DNA from: Flectonema sp. DT1601
Lineage: Eukaryota; Euglenozoa; Diplonemea; Diplonemida; Diplonemidae
Reading direction: 5' to 3'
DNA length: 64,000 nucleotides
Assembly: GCA_964019425.1 (NCBI GenBank)
Contig: OZ025783.1
Span: 806,001 to 870,000, forward strand
Each line of letters starts with the position of its first letter. Position 1 is the stretch's first letter. Position numbers and translations under genes: made by a program. This document shows, piece after piece, positions 1 to 14,113 of this stretch. Below the pieces are notes generated by a model that searched no databases, was not told the origin of the DNA, and worked only from the letters and a program-made list of their open reading frames with translations.

Positions 1-2546
1 AAAAATCCTGAGTTCCTAAGCAGCTCCCAGCTGACTCTCCGCATACGTTTGTATTCGGCGGAACGCTAATCCAGCTGAACTTCACATGAGCAGCAATTGA
101 ATGTCGCTTGCGGATTATGAAAATCTCTCATTTCTGTGCGCAACGGATTGCTTTGGTTTCCAATTATTACTTTTCTTATTTATTGGATCTCGTTAAACAG
201 GATTTAACGTTGATCTTGTCTTTAATACCTTTCACTTATTATTATTATATTGTTGTCCAGGTGAATGCAGTTTCGGCTCTCTGGACAGCTCGTTTTTCCC
301 TTTGTTGCTTTGTGTTTCGGGTTCAGAGTTTTCTTGTTGAACATCGTTACCCGATAACATTATTTTATTGAACTATTATTTTATTTTTTATTTTAGAAAA
401 TATATCTTGCATTGGTGACTAATATTTTTTTTTTTATTTGCATTCAGTGAATGGATTACACCAAACCCTTTTGTGTAAAAAAAAAAAGGTAATCCTTACC
501 CGTTGTACTGCGGTTATTTTGGGTTCTTATTTCATTGCCCCTATCCTGAAGCTTTTTCAGGTCTTTCTGGATTATTTTTGACATCTCTTGCTATTCACTT
601 AAAAAAAAAAAAAAAACAACCATTCAGATTAACCTTTTATTTCGTTTAGAACACAGACAGAATCCTGTCGCACGGGGAAATAAATCATGACCATATAAAT
701 ATCGGCTTTCAATCTGAAAAGTTTATTCTCCCACTACGTCGGTACAAAAAAAAAAAAAAAAAAAAAAAAACGGCATATTTCCCACTAGAAGATAGTTGGG
801 TTTTATCAAAGAGATAGGTTCTCGCATTTTTCTATCAAGTTGTGCGAAGACTTCATGATAAATAAATAGTATGAGTATTTGTTTGTTGTGCTCAACAACT
901 AAAAAATGTTTCCCAAGAGGTCTCTTCAAATATGATTGTGTTGAATACACAACGAATATGAACAAATAAAGTCTTAGTTAGAAGTCTGGTGATCTGAATC
1001 CTGTGTTTTTGTAGTTGATGTTTATATTTAATCCGCCTGCTCGCTGTGGGATAAAAAGAAAGAAAAAAAATTACAACTATTTAGAATAACGGCCTAAAAA
1101 TAAGTTTCTTTTCATCTAAGTGTGGTCCCAGGGAGTTTTGACACCGAATTGGCACCAAATATCGAAAAAAAACAAAACAAAAAAAAAATTTGTTACGGAA
1201 CTGACGGTGAAAATCTTATTTTTTTTGGGTCGGTGTTCTGAAGAACGTGTAATATAATTTTCCGCTTTTACTCTCTGACGCCACGGTTATCTTCGCACGT
1301 TTGCTTTGCGCTATCCCTGACTGGTTTTCAAAAGCAATCATACTGAAAGTTATTTTTCATCTATCTTCTCTCCCATTTTTGCTAAAGAGATTCTTACTTA
1401 TCTCACGCTATCCCATAACCGATTTCACGATTTCCAGAATATTAAAAAACAAGCTACCTTACCCTGGGTTGGTCGTTTGTTGCGAAAAGCGGCACTGTCC
1501 GTTTATATACCTGCTACGTTTCAAAAGAAATATTTTTTATTTTTGCTACTAAAGGTTCCACTGCTATGTTAGTTAAACAGAAATAGCTGCTGTTAATTAT
1601 CTGTCTACTGAATGTAGAAATCATTCTTTTTCGCTATTATTTCTTTTTTTTACATAGGAATTCCTATTGCGTAGTTTGGTTAAACTAAAAAGAGAAGAAC
1701 GAGACGGGAGGGAGAGGGGGAAAAAAAAGAATAAAAAAAAATCGTATTTCAACCAGCTGTTTAGTGTTGGATTACTGTTGCTTGAACGCCCAATTTCTTT
1801 AATGGTGGATAACCAGCCTAAAGTGCAGGCTCTTCCAGCTTATTGACCCCCACTAATTTTAGTTGTTTTCTTTGGTTTTTACAGCCGCTCACAGTTCTTT
1901 GTTTGCTTATTTATTTTGCTCTTTTTTTTTTTTTTTTTTTTTTCCCCCGCCTCTCGTTTTTTTTTTTTTTTTTTTTGACACTTCTTGTGACCCCACTATT
2001 TTTTTTCAGACTAGAATTGAAAAACTGTGCAGACAAACTTCGGCATCGAGACGTCTCATTTTATTTAGGAAAAAAAAAAAAAAAAAAAAACGAAATTTAA
2101 TTTTTAAAAAAAAAAAACGAAAAAAACGAAAAAAACGAGAGAATAAAAACCTCTGGTACTAAATAGTAAAATATTTCTTTTTAACTAATAAAAAATTGTA
2201 GGTAGTAGAGACTTGCTTGAGAAATTTTGGTTCTCCTCTGCTGGATAATACGGTATCAATATATCTCCTAGCAAAGAGTTTCAATTTTTTTCACAATTAC
2301 CCACTTGTGATTATTATCATTCAATACTGCTAATTAACTTTCTTTTTAGGTCTTTGGGCCACAAACTGATAACTACCCGGATGATTAGCCATACGATGTA
2401 CACCTCATAGCTAATTTAAAAAAAAAAAAAAAAAAAAAATCGAACACCCGCTTCGTTTCACACCGACTGTATCTTCTCAGATCCCTTATTTTTATGGGCT
2501 AATGCTTTTTCGTCATGCAACGTAGGATGCGGAAAAGGAGAAAAAA

Positions 2547-2585
2547 AAAAAAGTCTTGTTTTAAATATTTAAACAAGACTTTTTT
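2547..2585. repeat. Perfect 15-bp inverted repeat (hairpin)
   Basis: Arms 2547-2561 and 2571-2585 (aaaaaagtcttgttt and its complement) flank a 9-nt AT-only centre. The T run at the end of the right arm would resemble a Pol III or intrinsic-type terminator on the + strand. Function unknown. Confidence 0.7.
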
Positions 2586-3474
2586 CCGAAATTAGGAAAT
2601 GTAAAAAAAAAGAAAACACAACAAAAGCTCATCTCTGTTATTGATTAGAATTCAGGATGATTATTCCCTTGCAAACACGACAAAATGACAAAATTAATTG
2701 CGCCATGATCGATGCTGCGACATTGTTGTACAGGCCTGCCTTACATGTAAGGTTTTTGTTCGGTTCAGGGGTGTTGTATTTCTTTTTTGTGCCCCCTTTA
2801 CGTATCGTATAAATCCCTCCTTTAACTTCTCTAGTCGTTTGTGAAGTTGGACTGTGCGGAGGTCTGTCAGATTTGATTTTTATCTATCCTCGTGCCTGGT
2901 CTTGAATTCTTCTCCAGGTAATCGAGTGCAATAAAGTATATCGGGATGTATTTACTGGTAGGCTTTCGTACCATCTTCTTGAAACCCAAATCTATTAATT
3001 GGGCTTCCATGCGACAATATTATTGTTTATCACAGCTTGCAGTGAGCCTTCTCATGTTCTGTAACTTTGATCTCCTTTGAATGCAATTCTGGGTAGCTCT
3101 TTTCAACTGCTCAACAACATCGTGAGTGTTGTTATTGCTTGAATTCATATGCTATTCTTATTTTTTGTTTGACGTTATTTTTTTATTTCATTGTGCTGTC
3201 TTTGGTGTTGTACGAGTCCCTGACCACGGCCAAGCAACGTTCGCCTTAGTTCAGTGCAGTCAACCAATTCTTTTTTTTTGTTGTGATTCTCTCTCGAGTT
3301 GGTGATTGATTCCTGCAGCTTGCGTAAACTATTGTTGAAAGCTTTTTTTTTTTTTTTTTTTTTTTTGGAGAAAACTGCTTTCACGTCTCTTGCTTTCGTT
3401 CTCCTAGGCTTGTGGCATCCCTTCTGCAAAAGGGGTGCTCCGAGTCTCTCGTGTCAACAGTAATAGTTATTCCA

Positions 3475-3500
3475 CCCCCCCCCCCCCCCCCCCCCCCCCC
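3475..3500. repeat. Poly(C) run, 26 nt
   Basis: An uninterrupted run of about 26 C lies in otherwise AT-rich DNA. On the opposite strand it is a G run able to form G-quadruplex or triplex structures. Exact length is prone to sequencing error. Confidence 0.8.
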
Positions 3501-3731
3501 GTTTATTGCAAGCAATAACATATGTTTTTATTAACGAATTATTTATGTTTTGACAAATAATTAATAGGTGAAACCTACACTCACGATTATTAGGTAACTG
3601 TACAACTCGATTCCGTACTGCACTGAATGACAACACGGAGAAAGAGACATGTATGGAGATGACTTGCAGAGTGTTTACCTATATTAAAGTTATCTTTAGT
3701 CAACTGTCTCATAAATTACTAATTGTTTATA

Positions 3732-3783
3732 TTAGTTAACTTTGATACAATACATATGTTTATATCATTATAAGTATGCTCAA
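3732..3783 (+). repeat. Dispersed repeat C, copy 1
   Basis: Shares ttagttaacttt, atacaatacatat and ttataagtatgctcaa in the same order with 50207-50251. The copies differ by a short insertion of about 7 nt (gtttata) in the middle. No coding content or terminal structure was recognised. Confidence 0.65.
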
Positions 3784-6700
3784 ACAGTTAACCCCCCCCT
3801 CCCAATCTTTTTTGAAAATGAGGAAATGAAGAGAGAAAAAAAGAAGAAATGACTCACATGCCCAAGTGAAGTTGTTGTATTTTTTCGCTCTGTATTGTAA
3901 AAATGGTTCGAATTCAAAAAGCTGCAGACTGGTTTGTTTTTGGTTAAATTGCTCCATTTTTTGTTTCGTCAGTAACTTTTGCTGTTCGATTCCGTAATCA
4001 TATGCTTATTAGCTAGGCTGTGCAGTTTGCTAACAACAAGTTCGTTCCTTCTTATTTATGTTTGCTTATTTCTGCCAGCTCAGCTACTTCCCTGAACTGC
4101 CCGATTCATGCAACATCATATCGCGACTCTTTATAGGCCAACCAATTGTTTTTTCTGTTATATCGAACAATACCACTGTAGACTCTCACAAAAAGGAAAT
4201 GGTAGAGAATAAACTTCGCGTCGTTCGAACGTTGTTCTTCTATCTCTATTTTACAAACCCACTGAGCGTCGCACGGGCTGGTAACATGTACTTCCCTGTC
4301 ATCTGAAAAAGGTGTTAATGTTCCAAACATTGCTTAACCGATCCACCAAAATATACTAACAGGCAGCAGATATCTCCTTCGTTAGATTGTATCGCGGAGG
4401 ATGCCTGTTTAACTGAACTGTTAGTGTTCCACCCTTCTGCTTTAAGCAAAAATTCATCGTTCTTTCTTAGTGGGACTACAAGTTCCCATCATGAACGACC
4501 ATGACCGGGCCATACCATTGTGCTTACCTTGAATTATTGAGGCGAGTTTTTAATTGAAAACTATTGCAACACTTTGCTATTGGTTCTTGAACTTCGATTT
4601 TCACTTTTCCTTGGTTATGGCTATTGTCAAATACCCCCACCCTGCAACAAGAAAAGAACTCATTTACCTTCCCCTCTTTTTTTTGATACTAAAATTGAAT
4701 ACTCAATTCCTACTTGTGGGTTTCGCTTCTGACGCAATCAATTGGATGCAACTACTAGCTGATGAAAGGTACAGGTCCTTCTAAGGGAAACTATGTCAAG
4801 GCTAGTCAAACCTGGGTGGATTGCTTTCCTTTTTGTTTCTTTGTTTCACTTTCCTGGTATCACTTTGTTAGTGATTAATTCTTTTGTAAGACATAACTTT
4901 AGTTGCCTTTGCAACTACCAGACAAACTTTATGCTTACGCAGTCATCATCCGGAGAGTTATAACTTGAAACTTCTCTTTGGGAACAAACGAGATTGTTTG
5001 AAGTAAGTGATGCGTAAATATCATCACGTCCGATGATGCCGTAATCCCTCAATATTGAGCATTTTTAATAGAGCATTTTAGTTCCAGGCCATGAAGCAAG
5101 AACAAGAATTATGCGACACATTTGCTTCCATTTATTCTTCTCCATCCTTGCGCATTGCGACAATGGAAATAATGCGTCTCATGTTCTACTAACGTTTTAT
5201 GAACATAGCAAAAATCTGTAAAAAATAAGAAAGAAACACTTGTGAGCAGGTGCAAAGATATTTTTCAGCTCTTTCCAAAGTCCTAGAGTTCGCAACTTTT
5301 TTTTTTTTTGAGTGTTTTATATTATGAGAGGAAATCAACCAAGTTCCTGACATTTTTTATTGGGTTAATTATTTACATCCCAAGGCGCGGTAATGCGCCA
5401 GTACGAAGCAAGTTGAAATCTGGAAACATATTTAGTTGGCTTGCGCACGTCTGAAAACAGAACGAACAAATATTTTTAGTCGTATTCTATTGCGAGGATC
5501 TGGCCCTTTTCCTTTTTTTTTTAAATATTCCTACTCTACTCTGTTTTGGCGTTGTGTTCGCTTTTTTAGAATGAAAAAAAAAAAAAAGAAATTAGGACGG
5601 ATTATCGTTCGAGAAGTTGAGGGGAAATATTTTATTCTTTTTTTTTATATTTTTTTTATTGTAATTTCTGTTTCAGTCAAGGTAGTAGCGCAAGCAACAT
5701 CAGAAGGAATAAAACGAAGAGTTTTGGGCGACCGCGGAAATCGACTGTGTCGGTAAACATATGCATCTGTCTGCGTGAATACTTCGGTTTCGATTTCCCG
5801 CGGGTTTGCTTCTCAATTTCTATTAACAACTTATGCGATAGACCTAAATATACCTGCCATAGATGCTATATGTGCTGCGGTCTGTGTTACCTGCAGCAAA
5901 CATGTGGTTAAATTATTTCTAGGCATGGTATGCAGCTTGCTTCAGCACAATGTACAAGCACCTGTCGTTGAAACCGTTCGAGTCTTGCTAAGACAAAGTT
6001 TGTAGGAGTCGTCTCTCCCCGGGAATGATGGAAATATCAATTAGTATTTCAATGAAAATCTGACTTCTTTCAGGAAGAAAATAGTTCAAGACCTTTGGTT
6101 GGTGGTGGACACATTGTCATACCGCAGTAACTCTTCCTTGCAGAGATTTAAAAGAAGATATAACGTGCAAATCCATTGCTTCCAAGAAGAGCTAAGTCTG
6201 CGAACACTGTTGTTCCTCGATTCCATTCTTGTGAATGTGCTTTCTCTCCCAGCAAGGCTGGTTCAAATTCTTTCACCTACCTTTCTCAGAATGGCTTTTA
6301 TAGCCACGCTCAGACTTGACAGACGATAGAATTCGACGCGTTAAATGCTGATCGGATCTCTTAAGTCTTTGCTACTGCTTTAAACAAACAAAACACCCTT
6401 TCCTACTCAAAAGCTTGTTAATATGTTTGTATTGAGTCATTGTGCTGTCTACTTTTGCTTGGAGTGTATAACTCGTTTCTGTGGAGTTCAAATCATCTTT
6501 TTTTTTTTTTTTTTTTTGATCTCTATTTTTGTTGCTATTATAAATAAATATTTTGCTTTTATAATCTTTTTTTTTTATATTAGTTATCTTCGTTAGATTG
6601 CAGTTTTTTTTTTTGCGTCAAAAGGAATAAAATTTGGCGTTCTACTTTTCGTAAGCCGTGTCAGGTGTCCTGACCATTTTCTATTGTTGTAAAAAAAAAA

Positions 6701-7622
6701 ATAGCTTCTGTTGGACAAGGCAGCTCATTTCTCAGAAATCGTTATTCTTTTAGTACGCATGTGTATTGTGAAATTTTTATTTATTTATTGTTTATTAGGT
6801 TTCAGGCGTGTGGTTAGCACCCTTGTTTCCTTTGTTCTTGTTAGGCAGTGGAATAAAATTGCCTACTTTTCTGATACCTTGACTACCCACCAGTCTTGAT
6901 GAAATAATGAGAGAAAACGATGTGAACTTGCAAGATGTGTTTTTTTTTTTTTTTTTTTTTTTTTTTAGTTTTAAAGGTTGATAATTTAGTTATGTAGGAG
7001 TAGCAACTTAGGCTATCAAAACCTGAAAGATATTCCATTATGATTTGGATTTGTGTGGTCTTCTTCTTCTGTTGGATAGTTATCCGCCGATGTTTTGTCA
7101 TAGAATTTCAATGGCAGAAGTTTTCACTAAAAAGAAAAGTGACAGTTTTCAATTGTTCAATCAAATTACTCCCCTTCAAAAAAAAAAATATCAAAGAACT
7201 CTTACTCCCGAGTTACGTTTTTTATTTGTTGTGTTATTATCTCTGTGGTGATAATATTATTGTGTGTGCGTAATGAAATAACTTGCCTTATGAAAAAAAA
7301 ACAAAAAAAAAAACAAAAAACCGTTGCTCTAGTTGACTACTCACCAAGTGGGGTTCACGGTTGTTTGGTGTCGAAAATAACTATTACGCCGATGTTCTCA
7401 GATCGTTTATTTTTTTTCCTCGTTTTGATTCGACTTGTGTTACATCCTAGGGATCCCTATTTGAGTTAGGTTATTGCTGGATGTGTTTGGTTCTGAAAAT
7501 ATTTTTACCTTTTGAACGCACGCATGTACGTTAGCGAGGGGAAGCCAGGCCCTCTTTTTTTTCTTTTTTTTTTCTTTTTCGTTTTGTGTATTGTGTTGGT
7601 GTGCTATCACTTCGGGTTCTAG

Positions 7623-7655
7623 TTGTCGTTGTCGTTATCGTTGTCGTTGTCGTTT
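7623..7655. repeat. GTCGTT hexanucleotide microsatellite
   Basis: About five imperfect GTCGTT/ATCGTT units are followed directly by a T run. Simple sequence, no gene association. Confidence 0.6.
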
Positions 7656-7841
7656 TTTTTTTTTTTTTCCCCATTCTGTGATCAGTTTATTATTCACTTT
7701 TCCAACGAAATAGTAATTTGGAGATGAGAATAATCTTTTTTTTCATTTTTTTTTCCCACTTTTTTAATTAAAAAATATAGTCCACAATCAGCAAAAAAAA
7801 TATACCGCTTTCGTTTTTTAAAAATTATAACAAAATCTCGT

Positions 7842-7855
7842 GGGGGGGGGGGGGG
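7842..7855. repeat. Poly(G) run, 14 nt
   Basis: An uninterrupted G run in AT-rich DNA. The only other long G/C homopolymer in the gene-free region is the C run at 3475. Confidence 0.7.
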
Positions 7856-9627
7856 AGAATCCCTGCTCGCGGGAAAAAAAAAAGTATTTAGTCACCCATA
7901 TTGCCATTCTCTCAGTTGCCTTTATTCAGTATTTTTGAGCCATTCATGTTTTAAGAAGCTGACTGTTGTTAAAGCTTCTGCAGCTGTCGCATTGGTTCGG
8001 ATTGGTGGATGTTCACCCGCCCTGACCCGTATTCTTCCCACATCAAGATAGTAATAGCGGTGTGAGTCGTACTCGCCTCTATTCTCGATAATAAGTGTGA
8101 TGGAATAAAGCACATCGTGATGTTAAGATTCCTCGCACCGTATAGTGGGGCAGTTTATTTGAGTCGTTTTTTTTAATTAATTTTTTTCGTTTTTCTTTTA
8201 ACAACGTTAGTGTCGTTTGTCTGGCTCAACAACTTGTCATAAAGCTATACGGAAGAGAGGAAAAACATTTCTCTTTTTGTTTTTCTATTTAGTAATCATA
8301 CCAACTTGTCGTTCATACTCTGATCCAAAAGGGATGAGAAGGAATAGATAAAGTGGAAGAAGTTTAAAAAAAAGGTACCCTCATTTATTAGTGCAGATCA
8401 TCATTCCCGCCCCTCTCCAACTGTCTCATTTTACAGTGGGGAAAAAAAAAAAAAAAAAAAAGAATTATCCCAAGTTGTTTCAGGCAATTAAAAGCTAATG
8501 CTGAATTGATTTTTACTGAATTTGTCCAGCCAATTTGAGAACTCAAAATCACACTCGCCCTAACTAGTATCAGTGTTAAATCTACCTCTCTAATATATAA
8601 TATTCATTAAGAATTTTCGTGTATTCTTGCAAAAGTAATTAGTTTTGCGAAAGCAAATTGTAAGTTTGCGAGCTTAGTTTTGATTAATAGGAACAGATAA
8701 AACAAGCACATGCTACATGACTCAAAAATGTTACAAAATGACGTAGGTATGAAAGAGATATAAAAACAATGTTACTAAAAAGTAATGTTTATTTTTTATA
8801 TTTTCTTTATATGTATCCCTCTTTTACTTCCAAAGCGGGTTTTCTCTTCTTGCGTAAGGCGCGAATATATAGGCACTGCGGTGATTGCCGTGTTATATGA
8901 TTGTAACAGCAAGATCACGCAAGCTGTCTCTTTGCGTATATCCTTTTTTAAACAAACAAACAAAGCAAGCTGTTCACTGTAGTAAAACAAATTATAGTTT
9001 TTTTTATTGTTGTTGTTGTTGTTTGTTTTCTACAGCTTGCAGCTTACTTCTTTTTGTCTTTTTGAGATGTATTTTTCCTTTCATTATTGCCGATTACAGA
9101 AAACAAACATAGACAGTAACGTGACATATCCAAGTCTCGAGCTTCTGTTATAGCGGTAGCTATTTTCTGTTATAATGTGATTTCTTTTTTTAAGGTTATA
9201 AAAAACAATCCTTTGTTTTAAAGGTATTGCTTACTTTTCTGAGGTAAATCTAATAACCATACTGGCTGTATTGCGTGACCTCCTTATGTCATTTTTCCCT
9301 TGTTTTTCTTTTTTCTCAGTCCTGTAATATGCCTATAGAATAACCGATTACTTGATGTAAAGATGTTATCGAGAGGGCTGTTATAGGAAACTGAATATTA
9401 TAGTATTAAAGGATGTTGACTGTATCGTCTTTATATAGATCGGGACAATTCTTCGTTAGCTCTCTCCTCATTCAATTTACTGAGACGATTGATCTCTAAA
9501 CAGGAGTTCAACAGCAAAATTTTGTTCTTTTTTTTTGTTCTATCGTTCAGTCACAGATGTTTCACATAGTCCCCCCAACCTCCCTACTTACTGGAAATAA
9601 AAATTACAGAAAAAAAACCAGACCATC

Positions 9628-9629
<2 letters not shown>

Positions 9630-9659
<30 letters not shown>
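9630..9659. repeat. Poly(T) run, 30 nt
   Basis: The longest homopolymer in the window, followed by GTTGTTGTTG. It could be the poly(A) tail of a minus-strand retroposed copy or simple slippage. Confidence 0.75.
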
Positions 9660-9660
<1 letters not shown>

Positions 9661-12600
9661 TTGTTGTTGACATGTGAACGTCGTTCTGCCCTAGCTAACT
9701 TCGAACAAAGTCTTTTGCTACAATTCTATTAGAAAAGCCAAAGTTGAAGCCCGCTCAGGTTGATTATTTTTTTTAAATATTATTATTATTGAAAATTTTG
9801 TTATCATATCATCGAGGTCGCGCTTCCTTACGTTTTCTGAGGCTCTACTTCAGAAAAAAAAGCGTTGTGTAATCTCTTTATAGTACAAAATTTAAAACGT
9901 CAAATCTACTTTTCTTCTTTACATTCTAAGAAGATAATTATAATTTTCTTTTTTTATTTTAATAAACGAATAAATGTTATCATTCAGACATGATTACTTT
10001 TTTATCAACTAAAGTGACTGCTGATTAGCCACAAAAGAAATGGCAGTATCAACTTGTCTGTACGCGAGGCTACACGTTTAAAAGATTCGTTCGCTATTAG
10101 GCTGTGACATAGCCTCGTAATAGTCACGCTTCGTGTTTTTTTCCCCCTTTGAACATGCTTGAAAATGCAGTATCAAATTACCCCTTTAATTTTGCCGAAA
10201 CTCCTTAATATATTTTGCAAAACATCCGTCAAATGTGATTTTTCCTTCGCATTTAAGATGCTGGTAGAGTATGTTACTGAGTGCCTAACCCCTACAAATA
10301 CGACCTTTAAAAAAAAAAAAAATGCTCTATTCCTGCTTAATATTAATTTTTTTAACATCAAAATAATGTATCAATCTTTTTCATAGGCATCTCTTGCTTT
10401 AAATCTTTTTTTTAAATATTTGTTTAATTAGTTCAGTTTTTTTTTTGAGGTTCTCACGAGATTTCATCCTCTTTTTTTTTTTGTTATTAATTGAGCCAAC
10501 GACTGTTTAACTTTTTATAGAAGTTGTAGGCAATTTGCCAAATTATAGTACTTAATTAACTGCTGAGGTGCTAGGGTAATGGCAGAGAAATAATTGACCA
10601 TATGTCTTTTTTTTTCTATTGGCCACGTTTTTCCGGCTTCTTTACCCTTTTTTTTTTTTTGTTTTTTTTCTTAAAGCAGTTTTGGTGCCGAACTACTGCC
10701 ACGCCATTAATCATACAAGTGTGCGGTTGTTACGATGATCGTCATTGGTTCTTTTTTTTTTTTTTTTTTTTTTTTGCGACTTCGACTTCCCCCTTTTTTT
10801 TAGTTGTTTCTTCTTCATTTTCTTTTGTTTTTCGCAGCCCGTTTTCAGAAGCATTAAAATATTCATATTCTGTAAATTGTGTGTGAAAAAGAGAACTGTC
10901 GTAAGAACAACTTATTCTGTTTTTTTAGGACAGAAACAAGTGGCTGACAACCTCGGCCTTGTCTTGTTTTCCAATACTTCCAATTTTTGTTATTCTAGTT
11001 TCAGTTAGCTACATATCGACTTGTCCATTAGCCAACTCAAACTGGAAAAAAAAACAATAAAAAGCAAAAACATAAATTCACAACTTAAAAGTTTCTCAAG
11101 TGAGACTAAAGTAGCACACTGGTATTATCAGAACTGTTGTTACTCACAATCGTTTAGAATGTGAGTGCTATCTTGGTTGATTTAGGTGTACCTTTGTGCG
11201 AGTTCAAGGGAATTCCTTAATAAATCCGTTTTATGTGGAGAGTTTCATTTCCCGCTGTTTTTTATCGGACAGGGTAATCCCTTTTTATATTAAATTAATA
11301 CTATGATTTTTTTGTAGTCGCCTGCGACTTTGTCAACAGGATTTCGACGACCACTGCAAGTCCTATAGTTCTCCTCATTTAAACTTTTTTTTTTTTATTG
11401 TTAATTTTTTTTTTTTATACTTTCGTTAAGGTATAATATATTTTGTTTACCTCCAAAAAAGGAAATGTTACTTTACAATTAATTAATTAGTTACTTGTAT
11501 AATTTATCCTGTCATGGCTTTTTCGACAGCATAAGTCCCTATCCTTCAAACCACACAACCCTGTTAAGCAATCATTTTTCAGCCCCCACCTTTTTTTTCA
11601 GATGCAGGTCATCTGAACGCTTTCCCCCTTCCCTTAAAGGGACGTTAATAAAGCTTTTATATTGATCTGTACTACTTAGCGTTTGACAAGATTTAGCGTT
11701 TTTTAAGATGCTTCTTCCTCTTTCTCTTTCTTTTTTATTATTTCTTTTTTATCATTAGTTTGAAGTAGGCAGCCTTTGTGGGTGACGAAAAAAATAAAGT
11801 GCACGGATCTTTAATGTTAGTATGACGTGCAAAAAGCACATCCACGACCAGATACATAAAAAAAAAAATGGAAAAAAAAAACTGAAAGCTAGTAAAGATG
11901 TAGAGTCCGAAAAGGTCTTGTTGAGTAAGTGCTTCGTGGAAAGCGATATTTTTGTGTTGTTTTTATCATGTTATTGAACGGCTGTGTGACATATTCTTAA
12001 GGCGTGTTTCAGTGCTCTCTCAACCTTTCAAAAAAAAAAAAAAAAAAAATTATTATTCAGATAGACACTTGCACGCGGCATCAATTATTTTTATAACCCA
12101 TCAAAAACTGAGCGAATTCAGAAATCCAGTTACTGCCTAAAAATGTTCCAATATCCACCTCTAAGAATATCAATTTACCCCTCATTTGTGAGATCCCAGG
12201 AGAAAAAAATTATCAACCTACCCTATCGCCGTAATTCATTATTTCTTTTCTATGTTTCTTTTCTCTACGAGCCGCTGAGAAAGAGAATAATAAGTGCGAA
12301 ATACAGAATTCTTGTTATTGCAAAAAAGAAAGTTCTGTTTTTTTTGCATTTAACAAGTATTGTAAGAACGAAAAAGAATGTTGGCAGCACACGTAAACCT
12401 CCTTTAGCTTTATCAGTTTAAGTCGGTTCACGGTTTCGTGCGCAAACAAAAAATCAGTGTTATATTATTATTTTCTGTATAGTTGAAGATAAAGCTGATT
12501 CTTTTTCAGCTCTTTTTTTCTGGCATGAATTGCCCAACCTGATCACGAGAAAAAAAAAGAAAAAAAAAAAGTGTAACGGAAGCTTACACTAATACTACAA

Positions 12601-14058
12601 TTGTAGAACTCTTTGATTTAACCCTTCATTTCTGCTTATTTTTTCTTTCACTGGTTCATATGTGTTTTCTTTATGTGAAGCACTCTTGTGGCTTCAATTC
12701 TCAGACATGTCCAGTAGTTTAGACGCACACATCTTTTTTGTGAAGTGAATTTGCGCTACCTGGTCATATCTCGTATTCCTATGTGCTTTCATTACTGCCT
12801 GTTATTCTTTTCTTGTTACACGAAATGTCTTGTGGTGTTTTGTAGTTTTGTGTCGCTCGTGTTATTATCTGTTTTTGTTGCCAATTTTAGCAAGTATTAG
12901 TTCTTGCTTTTTACTACTACCCACCCTATTAGAAACTTGCGCAGTTCCCTGAGGAAGGTTGTGGATAAGCAACCTCCCGATTACTATTGATTTGTAGTTC
13001 TTCTGCTAACCCGATATAGTTAGCTTGGATGGTTGCTATGCAATGGAGCACCCTATCTAGCTAGTTTTGCTTATGTACGTGTCAGAAATATTCTGGCACC
13101 GTTCCAGCTTTTATTTTAGATGGAAGGATAAAAAACTTCCTACTCTTTAACACCCTCTATATGACCGGACGATTACTAGTCCCGTGCATGCCTTACACTT
13201 TCGCGAAGGAAAAATGAAGCACAGAAAGGCAAGGATTGACTACAGCAGGAATCAATAATTCAAAAACATCTCACCACCACTGTGTATCGTCTTTCTTTCT
13301 ATCGTCTGTCTCTCGTGTAGAGATCAAGACACTGGAGTTTATTCTAGACCCGAATCACTAAGTGACTGCAAAGGAATGGATAACTTAACACTGTACATGG
13401 ATGTGTCCGTGACAGTTTTACTTTTCAGTCACGTGTGTGACTCTTAATCGCAAGCATTCTTTCCTAAAAAAGACTTTGCTAGGTAGATGAAAAGCTGCTT
13501 TAAGGCTTGCTTCGCGATCTAGTTTCTGCTGGCAGACCGTCAATTTGATGGCTTTGTGGCCAGACCCTTTCTCGTTATTCTTCACCTCGGTGAGTCCTTT
13601 TCCCATATTTTTGTTCTCAAGTTAAGAATTGTTTGTATTTTCTTATTATTTTCTTGTCATTCATTGATCACAAAGAAGTTTCTTCTCTTCCTCAAAACTT
13701 CTAAAAACCATATACCACATATAATCCTTTTTTTCCTGAAGTGGTAAAATCAACAATCTAAGAACCAACGGGTTTAGTGTTATGGTGCTGTTGGTCTTAT
13801 TTCTTCCCCTACCGTCCTTATTTTTGTGTTGTATTTACATTATTCTTTATTGTATCTATGACTGTATCTTTCTCTGCTGTATGTTATCGCCGAATTTTGC
13901 TTCGCGATGCTTCTTTAAATTGGTTTTGTTTTTTCTGTTTTATTTTTGTTATGGTTGTCTCGTGTTTCATTGTATGGAAATGTGAAATCTTGCTCCGTTT
14001 TTTTTTTTTTTTTTTTTTTCCATGTCACCAGTGAACCTAATTATAGGAAACGGCACTA

Positions 14059-14113
14059 GGATTGGGTCCTCTGTCGCTATGAGTTACCCGTATCACATCA
14101 TACAGCAACGTTG
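14059..14113 (+). repeat. Dispersed repeat B, copy 1
   Basis: A 55-bp segment matching 50528-50582. It begins ggattgggtcc and ends atacagcaacgttg in both, with a more diverged middle. No coding potential seen. Confidence 0.7.

Noticed and set aside
3890-3920. tRNA B-box-like ggttcgaattc
   Set aside because: The flanking bases do not form a T stem and there is no A box or acceptor stem at tRNA spacing.
6240-6275. tRNA B-box-like ggttcaaattc
   Set aside because: No T-stem pairing and no matching A box upstream.
5436-6329. Cluster of moderately long frames (5436-5756, 5775-6005, 6099-6329)
   Set aside because: No domain, no acceptor before the starts and no consistent splice joins; judged chance frames in the desert.
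13777-14034. Hydrophobic Phe/Leu-rich frames that look like membrane proteins
   Set aside because: T-rich DNA always translates to Phe/Leu-rich peptides; no conserved motif is present.
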